From Meghimatium bilineatum (Eukaryota; Mollusca; Gastropoda; Stylommatophora; Philomycidae), in NCBI GenBank assembly GCA_034231615.1, contig CM067298.1, positions 28,860,483 through 28,924,482 of the forward strand: a stretch of DNA of 64,000 bases, read 5' to 3'. Positions 22,098 through 33,190 of this stretch are shown here, in pieces. A program made the position numbers and the translations under genes. Within the stretch, counting starts at the first letter, position 1, and each line of letters begins with the position of its first letter. Under the pieces are notes generated by a model. The model saw nothing but the letters and a program-made list of their open reading frames with translations. It was not told the DNA's origin and did not search any database.

Positions 22098-24520
22098 CAT
22101 TTTGACAGTTGGTTCGACTATATACTAGTGACTGATATCACGTTTTATGACACTGGGTTCGACTATATACTAGTGACTGATATCACGTTTTATGACAGTG
22201 GGTTCGACTATATACTAGTGACTGATATCACGTTTTATGACAGTGGGTTCGACTATATACTGGTGACTGATATCACGTTTTATGACAGTGGGTTCGACTA
22301 TATACTGGTGACTGATATCACGTTTTATGACAGTGGGTTAGACTATATACTAGTGACTGATATCACGTTTTATGACAGTGGTTGCGTCTATATCCTAGTG
22401 ACTGATATCACGTTTTATGACAGTGGGTTCGACTATATACTGGTGACTGATATCACGTTTTATGACAGTGGTTGCGTCTATATCCTAGTGACTGATATCA
22501 AGTTTTATGACAGTGGGTTCGACTATATACTAGTGACTGATATCACGTTTTATGACCGTGGGTTCGACTATATACTGATGACTGATATTACGTTTTATGA
22601 CAGTGGGTTCGACTATATACTAGTGACTGATATCACGTTTTATGACAGTTGGTTCGACTATATACTGGTGACTGATATCACGTTTTATGACAGTGGGTTC
22701 GATTATATACTGGTGACTGATATCACGTTTTATGACAGTGGGTTCGATTATATACTGGTGACTGATATCACGTTTGATGACAGTGGGTTCGACTATATAC
22801 TGGTGACTGTTATCACGTTTTATGACAGTGGGTTCGACTATATACTGGTGACTGATATCACGTTTTATGACAGAGGGTTCGACTATATACAGGTGACTGA
22901 TATCACGTTTTATGACAGTGGGTTCGACTATATACTGGTGACTGATATCACGTTTTATGACAGTGGGTTCGACTATATACTAGTGACTGATATCACGTTT
23001 TATGACAGTGGGTTCGACTATATACTGGTGACTGATATCACGTTTTATGACAGTGGGTTCGACTATATACTGGTGAATGATATCACGTTTTATGACAGTG
23101 GGTTCGATTATATACTGGTGACTGATATCACGTTTAATGACAGTGGGTTCGATTATATACTGGTGACTGATATCACGTTTGATGACAGTGGGTTCGACTA
23201 TATACTGGTGACTGTTATCACGTTTTATGACAGTGGGTTCGACTATATACTGGTGACTGATATCACGTTTTATGACAGTGGGTTCGACTATATACTGGTG
23301 ACTGATATCACGTTTTATGACAGTGGGTTCGACTATATACTGGTGACTGATATCACGTTTTATGACAGTGGGTTCGACTATATACTGGTGACTGATATCA
23401 CGTTTTATGACAGTGGGTTCGACTATATACTGGTGAATGATATCACGTTTTATGACAGTGGGTTCGACTATATACTGGTGACTGACATCACGTTTTATGA
23501 CAGTGGGTTCGACTATATACTGGTGACTGATATCACGTTTTATGACAGTGGGTTCGACTATATACTGGTGAATGATATCACGTTTTATGACAGTGGGTTC
23601 GACTATATACTGGTGAATGATATCACGTTTTATGACAGTGGGTTCGACTATATACTGGTGAATGATATCACGTTTTATGACAGTGGGTTCGACTATATAC
23701 TGGTGACTGACATCACGTTTTATGACAGTGGGTTCGACTATATACTGGTGACTGACATCACGTTTTATGACAGTGGGTTCGACTATATACTGGTGACTGA
23801 TATCACGTTTTATGACAGTGGGTTCGACTATATACTGGTGACTGATGTCACGTTTTATGACAGTGGGTTCGACTATATACTGGTGACTGATATCACGTTT
23901 GATGACAGTGGGTTCGACTATATACTGGTGACTGATATCACGTTTGATGACAGTGGATTCGACTATATACTGGTGACTGATATCACGTTTGATGACAGTG
24001 GATTCGACTATATACTGGTGACTGATATCACGTTTTATGACAGTGATTGCGTCTATATCCTAGTGACTGATATCATGTTTGATGACAGTGGTTGCGTCTA
24101 TATCCTAGTGACTGATATCACGTTTGATGACAGTGGTTGCGTCTATATCCTAGTGACTGATATCACGTTTTATGACAGTGGTTGCGTCTATATCCTAGTG
24201 ACTGATATCACGTTTTATGACAGTGGTTGCGTCTATATCCTAGTGTCTGATATCATGTTTTATGACAGTGGATGCGTCTATATCCTAGTGACTGATATCA
24301 CGTTTTATGACAGTGGATGCGTCTATATCCTAGTGACTGATATCACGTTTTATGACAGTGGTTGCGTCTATATCCTAGTGACTGATATCACGTTTTATGA
24401 CAGTGATTGCGTCTATATCCTAGTGACTGATATCACGTTTTATGACAGTGGTTGCGTCTATATCCTAGTGACTGATATCACGTTGTATGACAGTTGTTGA
24501 CTCTATATACTGGTGACTGA
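22098..24520 (+). repeat. Large minisatellite, 45-bp unit, about 53 copies
   Basis: The unit is GACTATATACTGGTGACTGA, then TATCACGTTTTATGACAGTG and GGTTC. The period is 45 bp with no indel over about 2.4 kb. Variants are regional. GGTTGCGTCTATATCC units fill the last ten or so positions and occur singly near the start. AATGATATC units cluster at about 23.4-23.7 kb. A TTTGATGAC plus ACTGTTATC pair occurs twice, 390 bp apart. This pattern points to unequal exchange or slippage of blocks. Every unit is in one open phase (separate entry). Confidence 0.99.
22128..24500 (+). CDS. 790-codon open frame made of 15-residue repeats, doubtful gene
   Basis: If translated, it gives about 53 repeats of YILVTDITFYDSGFD. 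The 3' block has a GCV variant in place of GFD. It starts inside the array and stops where the array decays (GACAGTTGTTGA). There is no signal peptide, no non-repeat domain, no upstream exon and no splice site I can identify. A 45-bp unit keeps one phase open automatically. The changes between copies include many that alter the residue (Y to D, T to N, D to V, S to R), so they do not show protein-level selection. The absence of indels and stops over 2.4 kb is notable but also fits recent amplification. Most likely not a gene. Confidence 0.12.
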   Translation: MTDITFYDTGFDYILVTDITFYDSGFDYILVTDITFYDSGFDYILVTDITFYDSGFDYILVTDITFYDSGLDYILVTDITFYDSGCVYILVTDITFYDSGFDYILVTDITFYDSGCVYILVTDIKFYDSGFDYILVTDITFYDRGFDYILMTDITFYDSGFDYILVTDITFYDSWFDYILVTDITFYDSGFDYILVTDITFYDSGFDYILVTDITFDDSGFDYILVTVITFYDSGFDYILVTDITFYDRGFDYIQVTDITFYDSGFDYILVTDITFYDSGFDYILVTDITFYDSGFDYILVTDITFYDSGFDYILVNDITFYDSGFDYILVTDITFNDSGFDYILVTDITFDDSGFDYILVTVITFYDSGFDYILVTDITFYDSGFDYILVTDITFYDSGFDYILVTDITFYDSGFDYILVTDITFYDSGFDYILVNDITFYDSGFDYILVTDITFYDSGFDYILVTDITFYDSGFDYILVNDITFYDSGFDYILVNDITFYDSGFDYILVNDITFYDSGFDYILVTDITFYDSGFDYILVTDITFYDSGFDYILVTDITFYDSGFDYILVTDVTFYDSGFDYILVTDITFDDSGFDYILVTDITFDDSGFDYILVTDITFDDSGFDYILVTDITFYDSDCVYILVTDIMFDDSGCVYILVTDITFDDSGCVYILVTDITFYDSGCVYILVTDITFYDSGCVYILVSDIMFYDSGCVYILVTDITFYDSGCVYILVTDITFYDSGCVYILVTDITFYDSDCVYILVTDITFYDSGCVYILVTDITLYDSC

Positions 24521-24640
24521 TATCATGTTTTTATACAAGTCTAAGATTCAATGTCTTTGACTACATATTTTGCTGTCAATGATTTCTATTATACAGTGGT
24601 TGAGTCTATATACTGGTGACTTATATAATGCACTTTTACA
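24521..24640 (+). repeat. Degenerate flank of the 45-bp array
   Basis: ATACAAGTCTAAGATTCAATG and TGTCAATGATTTCTATTATAC match 17700-17760. They are followed by ACAGTGGTTGAGTCTATATAC and TGGTGACTTATATAATG, a diverged array unit. The array may have started from a dispersed sequence present here and at 17.7 kb. Confidence 0.65.
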
Positions 24641-25936
24641 GTGTTTGAGTTAAGACACGTGGATGGCGACATGTAAGCTTAATGATCACTAGAAATCATT
24701 ACAGTTCCAGTTCATCAATGGCACAACATTCATAGCATCTTTGTAATTATAGGCTACCTTGAACGTGTGGTGATATAGTAATAACACGTTGCTATTGATC
24801 GGCTAGTTTGAGGACACCCTCAGAGGATGTTACTTCTTTCATGGCGCAATGATTTTGTCAGAAATACAACTATCTTTGCTAATGGCGCTACATTATTTCT
24901 AAGTAGAAGCGCCATGCCCTATACTCACTTAGACTCCGTTCTCCAGTGTCGATCAACAATTTATCTCGGCAAAGCCAGAGCAGGTTTTCATATGGTGTCA
25001 AGTCCTGCCAAATCTCATATTCTAATTAGCAAGCGGTAGTTCGATTGCTTTCTTACCAGATCCAAACAAATGCTTACTTTGGTTCCCCTTGCCAAGTTTT
25101 CTCTTCAGCCTAAACTAAACTGTGTCTCGTTGTTAGATTGTTTTATCGACATAATTTGGTAACACTTATACCTATTTTTGTTCATTGTGATACTTGTCTT
25201 GTGTTATCCCAGCCACCTATTTCCTATTATCCGACACTGGAACTTTTATTCCTAAACTAAACTGTCCGCGTCTTGCTAAGTTTCTCTCTATACTCCCCTA
25301 CCGCTTGCTGAGTTCAGGCTCTAGCATAAACTGCCTAAAAATCATCATCAGTTTCTCTCTCCCGCTTCATCTTTACTCTTGCTTGACCATTTGTCCCAGA
25401 AAAGCCTCTACTGTAAATCTTGGATCTGATTCGCTGATCTAACATCCACCACAGTTCTCCTCCGATAAACTTATGTAAGAACGGGGCATTAAGCTTCAGA
25501 GGGATAATACGTATCTTACACTTACTTGTTCGATTTTATGTAATGTTCTCACCGATTCACATAGTAACAATGAAGCTTACGTGTACATATAGTATACATA
25601 CATCGCTAGTACCTAATTGAAACAAATGCCGTAGGCATGGATTTTTTTTTCATGCGCTAATATGTGGGGGGAAATATCAACATATTCGCATATGCTGTGG
25701 AGATTATTGGTATATATGACCCTTTCCCCAGAAAAAAACAAAGCTAAAGTCAGAAAACCGCTTTAGGATCAACGAAATATAACAGAGACACTCCAAATAG
25801 AGTGGACATGCGGAAATGATGAGAATAGACGACCCATAGAGACACTACTAGATAAGGAAAACCCTTAAATACATCATCAATCATCTCATGATACCTTGGT
25901 AGCTAGTCATCCTAGACTAAAGAAGTCCATCAGATA
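24641..25936. other. Unannotated stretch
   Basis: Frames of 70-82 codons (24827-25039, 25194-25442) have no recognisable motif. No array. Confidence 0.35.
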
Positions 25937-25937
25937 T

Positions 25938-25948
25938 ATGTCTAGAGT
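25938..25948 (+). repeat. Left target duplication of family A copy
   Basis: ATGTCTAGAGT, repeated at 26098-26108. Confidence 0.85.
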
Positions 25949-26097
25949 TCTGTCGATGACGGATGTGTCGAACCATATGCTCAAATAAAACGGCGACACA
26001 ACGCATGTCCAATCTCTGGTTTCTAATAAGGCCATTGTCCTGCTACAAGAGAGATCCAGAGGCAGTTTGAGAATGAACACTGAAGAAGAGGAAGAAC
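25949..26097 (+). mobile_element. Family A short retroposon, complete copy, 149 bp
   Basis: Starts TCTGTCGATGACGGATGTGT, contains CAAATAAAACGGCGACACAA, the long-subtype block AGAGATCCAGAGGCAG, and ends GTTTGAGAATGAACACTGAA plus GAAGAGGAAGAAC. An exact 11-bp target duplication (25938-25948 and 26098-26108) fixes both ends. This copy defines the family. No polymerase III boxes are obvious. The GAA-rich 3' end resembles the tail of the LINE at 4.4 kb, which suggests LINE-driven mobilisation. Confidence 0.88.
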
Positions 26098-26108
26098 ATG
26101 TCTAGAGT
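26098..26108 (+). repeat. Right target duplication of family A copy
   Basis: ATGTCTAGAGT, exact match to 25938-25948. Confidence 0.85.
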
Positions 26109-26227
26109 CAGCAGTGTGCCGTAAACCCCTGATACAACCTGTGAGAGCATACACAAGCCTTCGTAAGTAGAACGAATAAAAATCAATGTAAGACATTACA
26201 AAAATAAGATCGGATATCATACAGGAA

Positions 26228-26322
26228 TAACTGCGGTTTTTGTGCTGATATCTCCAGTGTGGTATCACCACGACCCTGTCGGGTTATGGATCTTATTATT
26301 ATTGTTATTATTATTATTACTT
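26228..26322 (+). mobile_element. 3' end of a LINE, same lineage as the 54-kb relic
   Basis: TTTTTGTGCTGATATCTCC, AGTGTGGTATCACCACGACC and CTGTCGGGTTATGGATCTTA align closely with 54238-54305. There the segment follows an RT relic. It ends in a TTA/ATT repeat tail, as expected of a 5'-truncated LINE copy. Confidence 0.75.
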
Positions 26323-27584
26323 TGATATGTTTCATACCACGCCTTGATCTCTCCATCCTACCATCGTCACATTTATGTGCTTTCGTTTGTTCAGTATATT
26401 ATTTGTCTGTTATCTCCCATTCTGATTAAGGCTTTTTAGTCGAAACCTCGTCTGTTACTATCTCATTATTTTGTTTATAACATTGGTAACACTTATACCA
26501 ATTTCCGTTAATTTTTACAAAATCAAATACAGAGATATGGTGGCTAATTGACAGTTCTATGTACTATCATAGTTAACTAACATAGCATTGTAACAATTAC
26601 AAACTTGTTTTATCAGTCCGCCAGTATATTTATATTGTCAGTTTCTCCGTGCTTGTTTTTCTATTTTATATGAATGCTTACCAGCTTAACTGTTTGTTGG
26701 TGTATGTCTTTATGCTTGTTATTGTATGTGTGAATGACTGTTTAACTGTTTGTCTACCTTTATACCATCTATATTTTGCGTGAATACCTGCCTATTTATC
26801 TGTTTGCCCGTCTCTGTGTATGTTTAACGCTTACAGAGTATTATTTTTTTCTTTCTGTCGCTTGCTGATAAATTATCCTTCAAGTCCATCCGATTGTTCC
26901 TAACTTGTTATCACAGATTGGAAAATCTAATGAAGACTTGTCGATTGAAACAACAAGATAACAGTCTGGGTAATTGCTATAACTAAAACACTACTTGATA
27001 GCAACGCACGATTTGTATTATGTTTTATGTAGCTGATTTTATTATGTTAACTGCTATGCTTTCGTTCTGGACCAGTGATCGAAGGAAAAATCAACGGTTC
27101 TCAAGTTTGCTGGTGTCTTGTAATACAGTAATAATATATTTAATATATGTGTGTGTTTGTTAATTACACAAATAAATACTACTTGTAGAGGACACCCCTT
27201 TTAACATATGACTAGAATCTATTTTGGTGATATCAGCGCGTGTTGGCTTTCATCTTTGTGCCATCTTATGGTCAGTGACGAAGTCAGATAACATTGCATG
27301 CAATTATTGTTAAAGGACATACATTATGTTAGGTATCGTCTTAGTTCTCACGTTAGATGTGTTGTCTTGTTTGAAGAGAGGTAGAAGTCATGAGAAGGTC
27401 TCATAGTCTTAATGTAAACATTAACGGAAATAAGTACTACTCTTACCAATGTTTATAAACAAAATATACTAACAACGGATCACAGATAGTCTTAAAAAAA
27501 AGGTGTCGTGGTAATCATGATATTGTCTAGTTTACTTGTAGGCCATAAGAAGGTCTGATAGTATATTAAAAAACTGGTGTGAGT
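26323..27584. other. Unannotated stretch
   Basis: TTTTTAGTCGAAACCTCGTC at about 26436 is one of the recurrent GTCGAAACGTC-type motif sites. GTCGATTGAAACAACAAG lies at about 26939. No gene. Confidence 0.4.
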
Positions 27585-28385
27585 CTAGATGTTGTTGACT
27601 TGCTGGGTATACAAGTCCTTTCTAGGTGTTTTTGACTTGTCGGTTACACTAGTCATGTCTAGGTGTTTTTGACTTGTCGGTTACACTAGTCATGTCTAGG
27701 TGTTGTTGATTGTTGGGTATAAAACTCTGTCTATGTGTTATATAGTTGAATTGCTAGTTATATAAGTCATGTCACGGTGTTGTTTACTTGTTGGGTACAC
27801 AATCATGTCTAGGTGTTGTTGACTAGCTCGGTGTTGCCTAATTGACTTGTTTGGTATATAATTTCTGTAACTGGTACCTAGGTGACTTGTTTGGCATCCA
27901 CGTCCAGTCTAGGTATTGCCTAGTTGACTTCTGGGTATATACGTCCTGTATAACTGGCACCTAGTTGACGTGATGGGTATACAAATCCTGTCTAGGTGTT
28001 GCCTAGTTGACTTGTGTGGTATATACTTTCTGTCTAACTGGTATCTAGTTGACTTGTTGGGTATACACGTCCTGTCTAGGTGTTATATATTTGACGTGAT
28101 GGGTATACAAGTCCTGTCTAGGTGTTGCCTAGTTGACTTGTGTAGTATATACTTTCTGTCTAACTGGTATCTAGTTGACTTGCTGGGTATGCAAATCCTG
28201 TCTTGGTGTTATATAGCTGCCGTGATGGGTATACAAATCCTGTCTAACTGATACCTAGTTAAATTTCTGGATATACAGGTCCCATCTAAGTGTTGCCAAC
28301 TTGATTTGCTATGTATATAGGCCATGTCTTGGTATTGGATAGTTGACTTGCTGGGAATACAAGTCCTGAAAAAGACTAACTAGTA
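27585..28385 (+). repeat. Minisatellite, unit about 41 bp, about 19 copies
   Basis: The unit is GGTATACAAGTCCTGTCTAG, then GTGTTGCCTAGTTGACTTG. Two subtypes (TAACTGGTACCTAG and AGGTGTTGCCTAG) alternate, giving a higher-order unit of about 123 bp in 27960-28260. Diverged, so relatively old. Confidence 0.93.
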
Positions 28386-28808
28386 CACGACAACTCAAAT
28401 TCATGAATTTCAGTTTCTGTAAAGTTTTCATTGTTTACACTGACAGGCATACATGATCAATGTCAACAATTCAAAATTGTACGACGCTATATAAGCTGCA
28501 ACATTCGTTATAATAGGCTGGGGTGCTCAATTATTTTTCGTCGCTGCATAAGGTCAATCCGACTATTTCTGTGCTTTTCACTGGTTGGCGAAATAAAGTA
28601 AAACTAAAAAAATAAAAAGCATGTTTGTTGTTTGAGTAGCCTCTCGCTGTGACGCTGTGCTCAGGTCTGTTCTAACAAAGGTCGCGTATAAGCGATAAAT
28701 AGTCTTCATCCTCGACTTGGTTCTCTGTGTTTTTAGTACTCTAGTATATTTACATGTAAATGAATTTCCGTGTTATTTGATCAATGTAAACATATACAGT
28801 TGGTAACA
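28386..28808. other. Unannotated stretch
   Basis: No repeat or gene recognised. Confidence 0.35.
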
Positions 28809-28809
28809 T

Positions 28810-28880
<71 letters not shown>
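28809..28880 (+). repeat. TA microsatellite
   Basis: About 35 TA units with one break. Confidence 0.98.
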
Positions 28881-28883
<3 letters not shown>

Positions 28884-29189
28884 CAACCATTAAAAATGCT
28901 TTGAAAATGTCATTTCTTTTCACGCTAAAATATTAATTAATATGCGTGGGAGATGTTTCAACTCAGCATGTGTGCAAGTGGTAGAGTTCCTGCGGTCCCA
29001 TTGTTGTGTTGATGTGAGATGTTTCTTTCGCATTGTTCATGCTTCACATGCAAAACAGTAAATAAATAAATTCTAACCTCATTAAAATAGGAAACAAGTT
29101 GAAGTGTGGCACACACATTAATAAAGTTTATGCAAGTAAACGGAATTATCTGGTTTTTATCGAAAGAAGGTCTGTTATTGTTTTTTTCC

Positions 29190-30195
29190 ATGTCTCGACT
29201 GACGTTACATGAACGATGGCAGCTGCTGATACTATTGTCAATGGAATGGCGACCAGGAAAATTGCCAGATATGTCATTTGTGACCAGTCCCCTATAGTAA
29301 GGCTGCAACAGTGATTTCTGGCAACGTGTACCACCGATGATCGCTCATACCTGGTAAACTTCATGTAACACCACTAGTGCAAAATCATCATATTATACTG
29401 ATGCATCTGTGCAACCACCTCCATACAGCAACTCAGACATCAGCTCATATACATGACACTAGGGGGAATATTAGTGCAAACACTGTTCTGAGGAAACTTC
29501 ACTTCTCTGGCTTGCAAAACATAAGTCTTAAATTTGACATCGTTATTAGACGCCACAGGAGCAACAGACTGACTTGGGTTCAATAAAATATTCATCGTCC
29601 AAGGGCGGATTGGAGATCGGCGATTTTCTCTGACGAAAGCAGGTTTAATGTCTCATGTGCTGATAAGAGAAATCGAACCTGACGTCGTACTGGAGAAAGA
29701 TATGCTGACCTGTGTGTAATCCAGCATAACAGATATGGAGGAAGAAGCGTACATCTTTGAAGTGGACTCTCCCGTGAGCACCGTATTCCCCTTCATGTTG
29801 TCACAGTTAACGTAACTGCTGATGTCTACGTTAATCATATACTGCGACTTATCGGTGTACCTTTACTCCACAGTCACCAAGATGTGGGAATCTTTTAGTA
29901 CGACAATGATAGACCTCACCCTGCTAATGTAACCAGGAATTTTTTAGTCAAGAAACCTTTTTACTGTATTGCATTGGCCATTACTCTCTGGACATTTTGA
30001 ACCCAAATGAACAAGCTTAGGACGAAATGAACATAATATTCGAGCAGCATGGCTTCAACAGTGTGAATTATCTCTAGCGAGCAAGCATTGCTCGAGGGAA
30101 CTCCATACTCCAAACATTTCTCAAGACACTCTGCAATAGCATGAGATGCTAATAACAAGCTTATATTGATGTAGCTGGTGGACACACGCGATGTT
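29190..30195 (+). pseudogene. Degenerate Tc1-like DD34E transposase
   Basis: Fragments follow a Tc1-type transposase in order. ERWQLL starts the helix-turn-helix region. ISANTVLRKLHFSGLQ, RRHRSNRLTWVQ and ADWRSAIFSDESRFN follow, with the first catalytic Asp at 29632-29634. Then come GERYADLCVIQHNRYGGRSV, IPLHVVTVN and YDNDRPHPANVTRNFL (second Asp at 29902-29904), LDILNPNEQA (Glu at 30009-30011) and GGHTRC at the C-terminus. The second Asp to Glu distance is 107 nt, that is DD34E spacing plus a 2-nt indel. Stops (29584, 29680 and others) and frameshifts make it non-functional. Its terminal inverted repeats were not identified. Short open frames on the minus strand here are shadows. Confidence 0.92.
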
Positions 30196-30854
30196 AATGA
30201 AGGATGTGACTTGATAAGTCAGTGAAAGTTGTTTATTTTACACCAAGAGTAGACAACTGATTACTATCTGCTGATGAATTGTTTAATTTAAAAAAAAAAA
30301 TACTACAAGTTTGATTCAGCAAATGGTCCATAAATGTGGGGAAAAAATGTTTCAGTTGATGTAACTTCAGCATAACAGTGGCTCATTTAAAAAATATGCT
30401 GATGCGTTTTAATGGTTTCTATTAAGACCTATATACTAACGATCACGGAGGACAACGGTGAATGCTGCGGAAGGCGTGGGTGTATTGTTGTAGGATTAGA
30501 TTCCTAAATGCACACCTCATTACCACCCTCATTTGAAAAAAATGCTGGGGAAATTAATTTCACAAGAAAAAGGTTTATGCTAAGTTACTACAGGCAAAAC
30601 TTGGAACGGGTTAGTGAGTACATAGTATATATATTAGGTTCTAACAACCGATACAACAGGAAATACAAACAGAGCTCATTTTAAGCGTCCTCCAAATCAA
30701 TCGAGACAGCTCACGTCTCCATACCTGCATGGAAACCCTTATAAACATCATGAGCAAAGACAGTTTGATTGCTATCTTGCAAGTGTTGGTGGGAGAAGAT
30801 GGAGACTATTCAAGCAAGCAGGCCAATTTTTGGCAATAATCAGACATTATTGAT
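30196..30854. other. Unannotated stretch
   Basis: Poly-A run at 30288-30300. No gene or repeat family recognised. Confidence 0.35.
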
Positions 30855-31240
30855 CACAAATAACCACAATATTTGTAGCCACAGTGCAGACATACTCAAT
30901 ATAAATAACCACAATATTTGTAGCCACGGTGTAGACATTACTCAACATAAATAACCACAATATTTGTAGCCACGGTGCAGACATTACTCAATATAAATAA
31001 CCACAATATTTGTAGCCACGGTGTAGACATTACTCAGTATAAATAACCACAATATTTGAAGCCACAGTGTAGACATTAATCAATATAAATAACCACAATT
31101 ACTTGTAACCACTGTGCAGACATTACTCAATATAAATAACCACAATTACCTGTAAGCGCCTTGCAGACTTTACTCAATATAAATAACCACAATTACCTGT
31201 AACCACGGTGCAAACATTATTGAACATAAATAACCACGCT
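30855..31240 (+). repeat. Minisatellite, unit 46 bp, about eight copies
   Basis: The unit is ATAACCACAATATTTGTAGC, then CACGGTGTAGACATTACTCA and ATATAA. Right-hand copies carry TTACCTGTAACC instead of TATTTGTAGCC. Confidence 0.96.
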
Positions 31241-32099
31241 AGTTATAAGGATATAAATACAAATATTCATTAAATGTTGCCAACATTTGCAAGCAAAATG
31301 TCACACAGCATCTAGTCACAGACATTCGATGTTTCGATTAGAAAGCTTTCATTTGAACGTAAGACAGTAGACATCTCATCCATTTCCCACACGTTCCATA
31401 CCATGCTTTAATATATGTTTGTGTTATTTATATTTCTTTCTCTGGTTTTTTCTTTTTGTTTCTCCTGTCGTTGTCATAACGTATGCGTGTTTCTGCGCAA
31501 AATATCTATGTTTTATCCATGATCGACTTTCTCATGGAAATGTGTTTAGTTGCAAGTACATATTATTGATAAATATTAGTAACACACTATTTCAGTGTAT
31601 CTTCAAATTTGTGCTGTGTTACCACGGCTCTTGCATTTTCAGTGCGCCCGGTCGTTTCCTGACACTGGTGGTTTATCTCTTTACATGCTATTTATAACCA
31701 CGATACAGAGACGCGCCTTTCCAGGTTGTCAATCATGAGTAGACTTCCACACTGCAAGGCACAAGTAACAATCAACAATGCCAAACCAACCACGATTACA
31801 TCGGAAATAATCAAGTGCAAGGTTATGCTGCGCAATATCTTCGCGTGAAAAAAAAAACAACCAAAGAGGAAATCCTCCGTTACTAGGAACAGACTGATGA
31901 GCCTTATCTGGGTGAGTTAAAGAACTCCCTGATACAGTGCTAATGGAGATACAAGTGGAGGAAGAACAAACGGCTAACGTGGGAACATGGCCGACCGTAT
32001 GTCGTGGGGAGATAAGCCGACTGTTGACGTTACTGCTGATGCTAAGGTGATATCTGAAGTATGTGTGGACACGACTTAGCAAGTTATAGCAACCGGGTT
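31241..32099. other. Unannotated stretch
   Basis: GATGTTTCGATTAGAAAGCT at about 31328 is another recurrent-motif site. A 117-codon minus-strand frame (31729-32082) has no motif, although base composition from 31900 to 32080 is more balanced. Identity unknown. Confidence 0.35.
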
Positions 32100-33190
32100 A
32101 GAGTCTGTCCTGTTGTTGTGGCTACCAGTTTATTGACTACCACAAGCCAGTTGTGATCAGGATTGTCGGGACGTGAGAATAACACTGGCGAGGACTGAAG
32201 ATATCGTGATTGTAGAGGCGTGATAACATTGGCGAGAATTGAATATGTTCTGATTGTCGCAAATGATAATAATACTAACTAGGTTTGAATAATACAATTA
32301 GTAGGTATCGAGGAGTTATAGGAAAAACATGATAGAGACACAGACGGAATTTGAACCAGATCCGTACAGCTTGCATCCATTCACCATACACTGTCAACGT
32401 GTTGATTAAAATAACGAGGCGAATGGGTGCCAGTTGAACGGACCTGGTTAAAATCTTGTCTTCTGTCTTCTCAGTTAACAAGGATTGAAGATGTAATGAT
32501 TGCCTCGGTGTAATAATAACACAAACGAGGATTGAAGATGTTATGATTGCCTCGGTGTAATAATAACACAAACGGGGATTGAAGATGTAATGATTGCCTC
32601 GGTGTAATAATAACACAAACGAGGATTGAAGATGTTATGATTGCCTCGGTGTAATAATAACACAAACGAGGATTGAAGATGGTATGATTGCCTCGGTGTA
32701 ATAATAACACAAACGAGGATTGAAGATGGTATGATTGCCTCGGTGTAATAATAAGACAAACAAGGATTGAAGATGTAATGATTGCCTCGGTGTAATAATA
32801 ACACAAACGGGGATTGAAGATGTTATGATTGTCTCGGTGTAATAATAACACAAACGAGGATTGAAGATGTTATGATTGCCTCGGTGTAATAATAACACAA
32901 ACGAGGATTGAAGATGGTATGATTGCCTCGGTGTAATAATAAGACAAACAAGGATTGAAGATGTAATGATTGCCTCGGTGTAATAATAACACAAACGGGG
33001 ATTGAAGATGTTATGATTGCCTCGGTGTAAAATAACACAAACGAGGATCGATAATGACGTGATTATCACATGGGAAAATAATACTAAATGCAATTGAAAG
33101 CGTCATAGTTGTAACAATGCGATACGAGTCGCAATACCAGCGAGGATTGAAGATATTTTGATTGTCGAGAAGTGATAACATCACACAGAT
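32100..33190 (+). repeat. Minisatellite, unit 47 bp, homogeneous core with decayed edges
   Basis: Core 32470-33045, about 12 copies of GATTGCCTCGGTGTAATAAT, then AACACAAACGAGGATTGAAG and ATGTTAT. Diverged units occur outside the core on both sides: 32155-32290 (GATTGTCGGGACGTGAGAAT and others) and 33045-33185 (GAGGATTGAAGATATTTTGATTGTCG). A 153-bp block recurs inside the core. Minus-strand frames up to 152 codons are repeat artefacts. Confidence 0.96.
32336..32462. repeat. tRNA-like SINE fragments inside the array flank
   Basis: On the minus strand GGTTCAAATTCCG fits a B box. On the plus strand GGCGAATGGGTGCCAGTTGA, then ACGGACCTGGTTAAAATC, matches SINE heads at 60205 and 60783. These interrupt the left decayed part of the 47-bp array. 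Confidence 0.5.

Noticed and set aside
31729-32082. 117-codon minus-strand frame as host exon
   Set aside because: No domain, low-complexity Ser-rich sequence, no splice signals at its ends.
32275-33093. Minus-strand frames up to 152 codons
   Set aside because: They translate the 47-bp minisatellite. Three phases are open at once.
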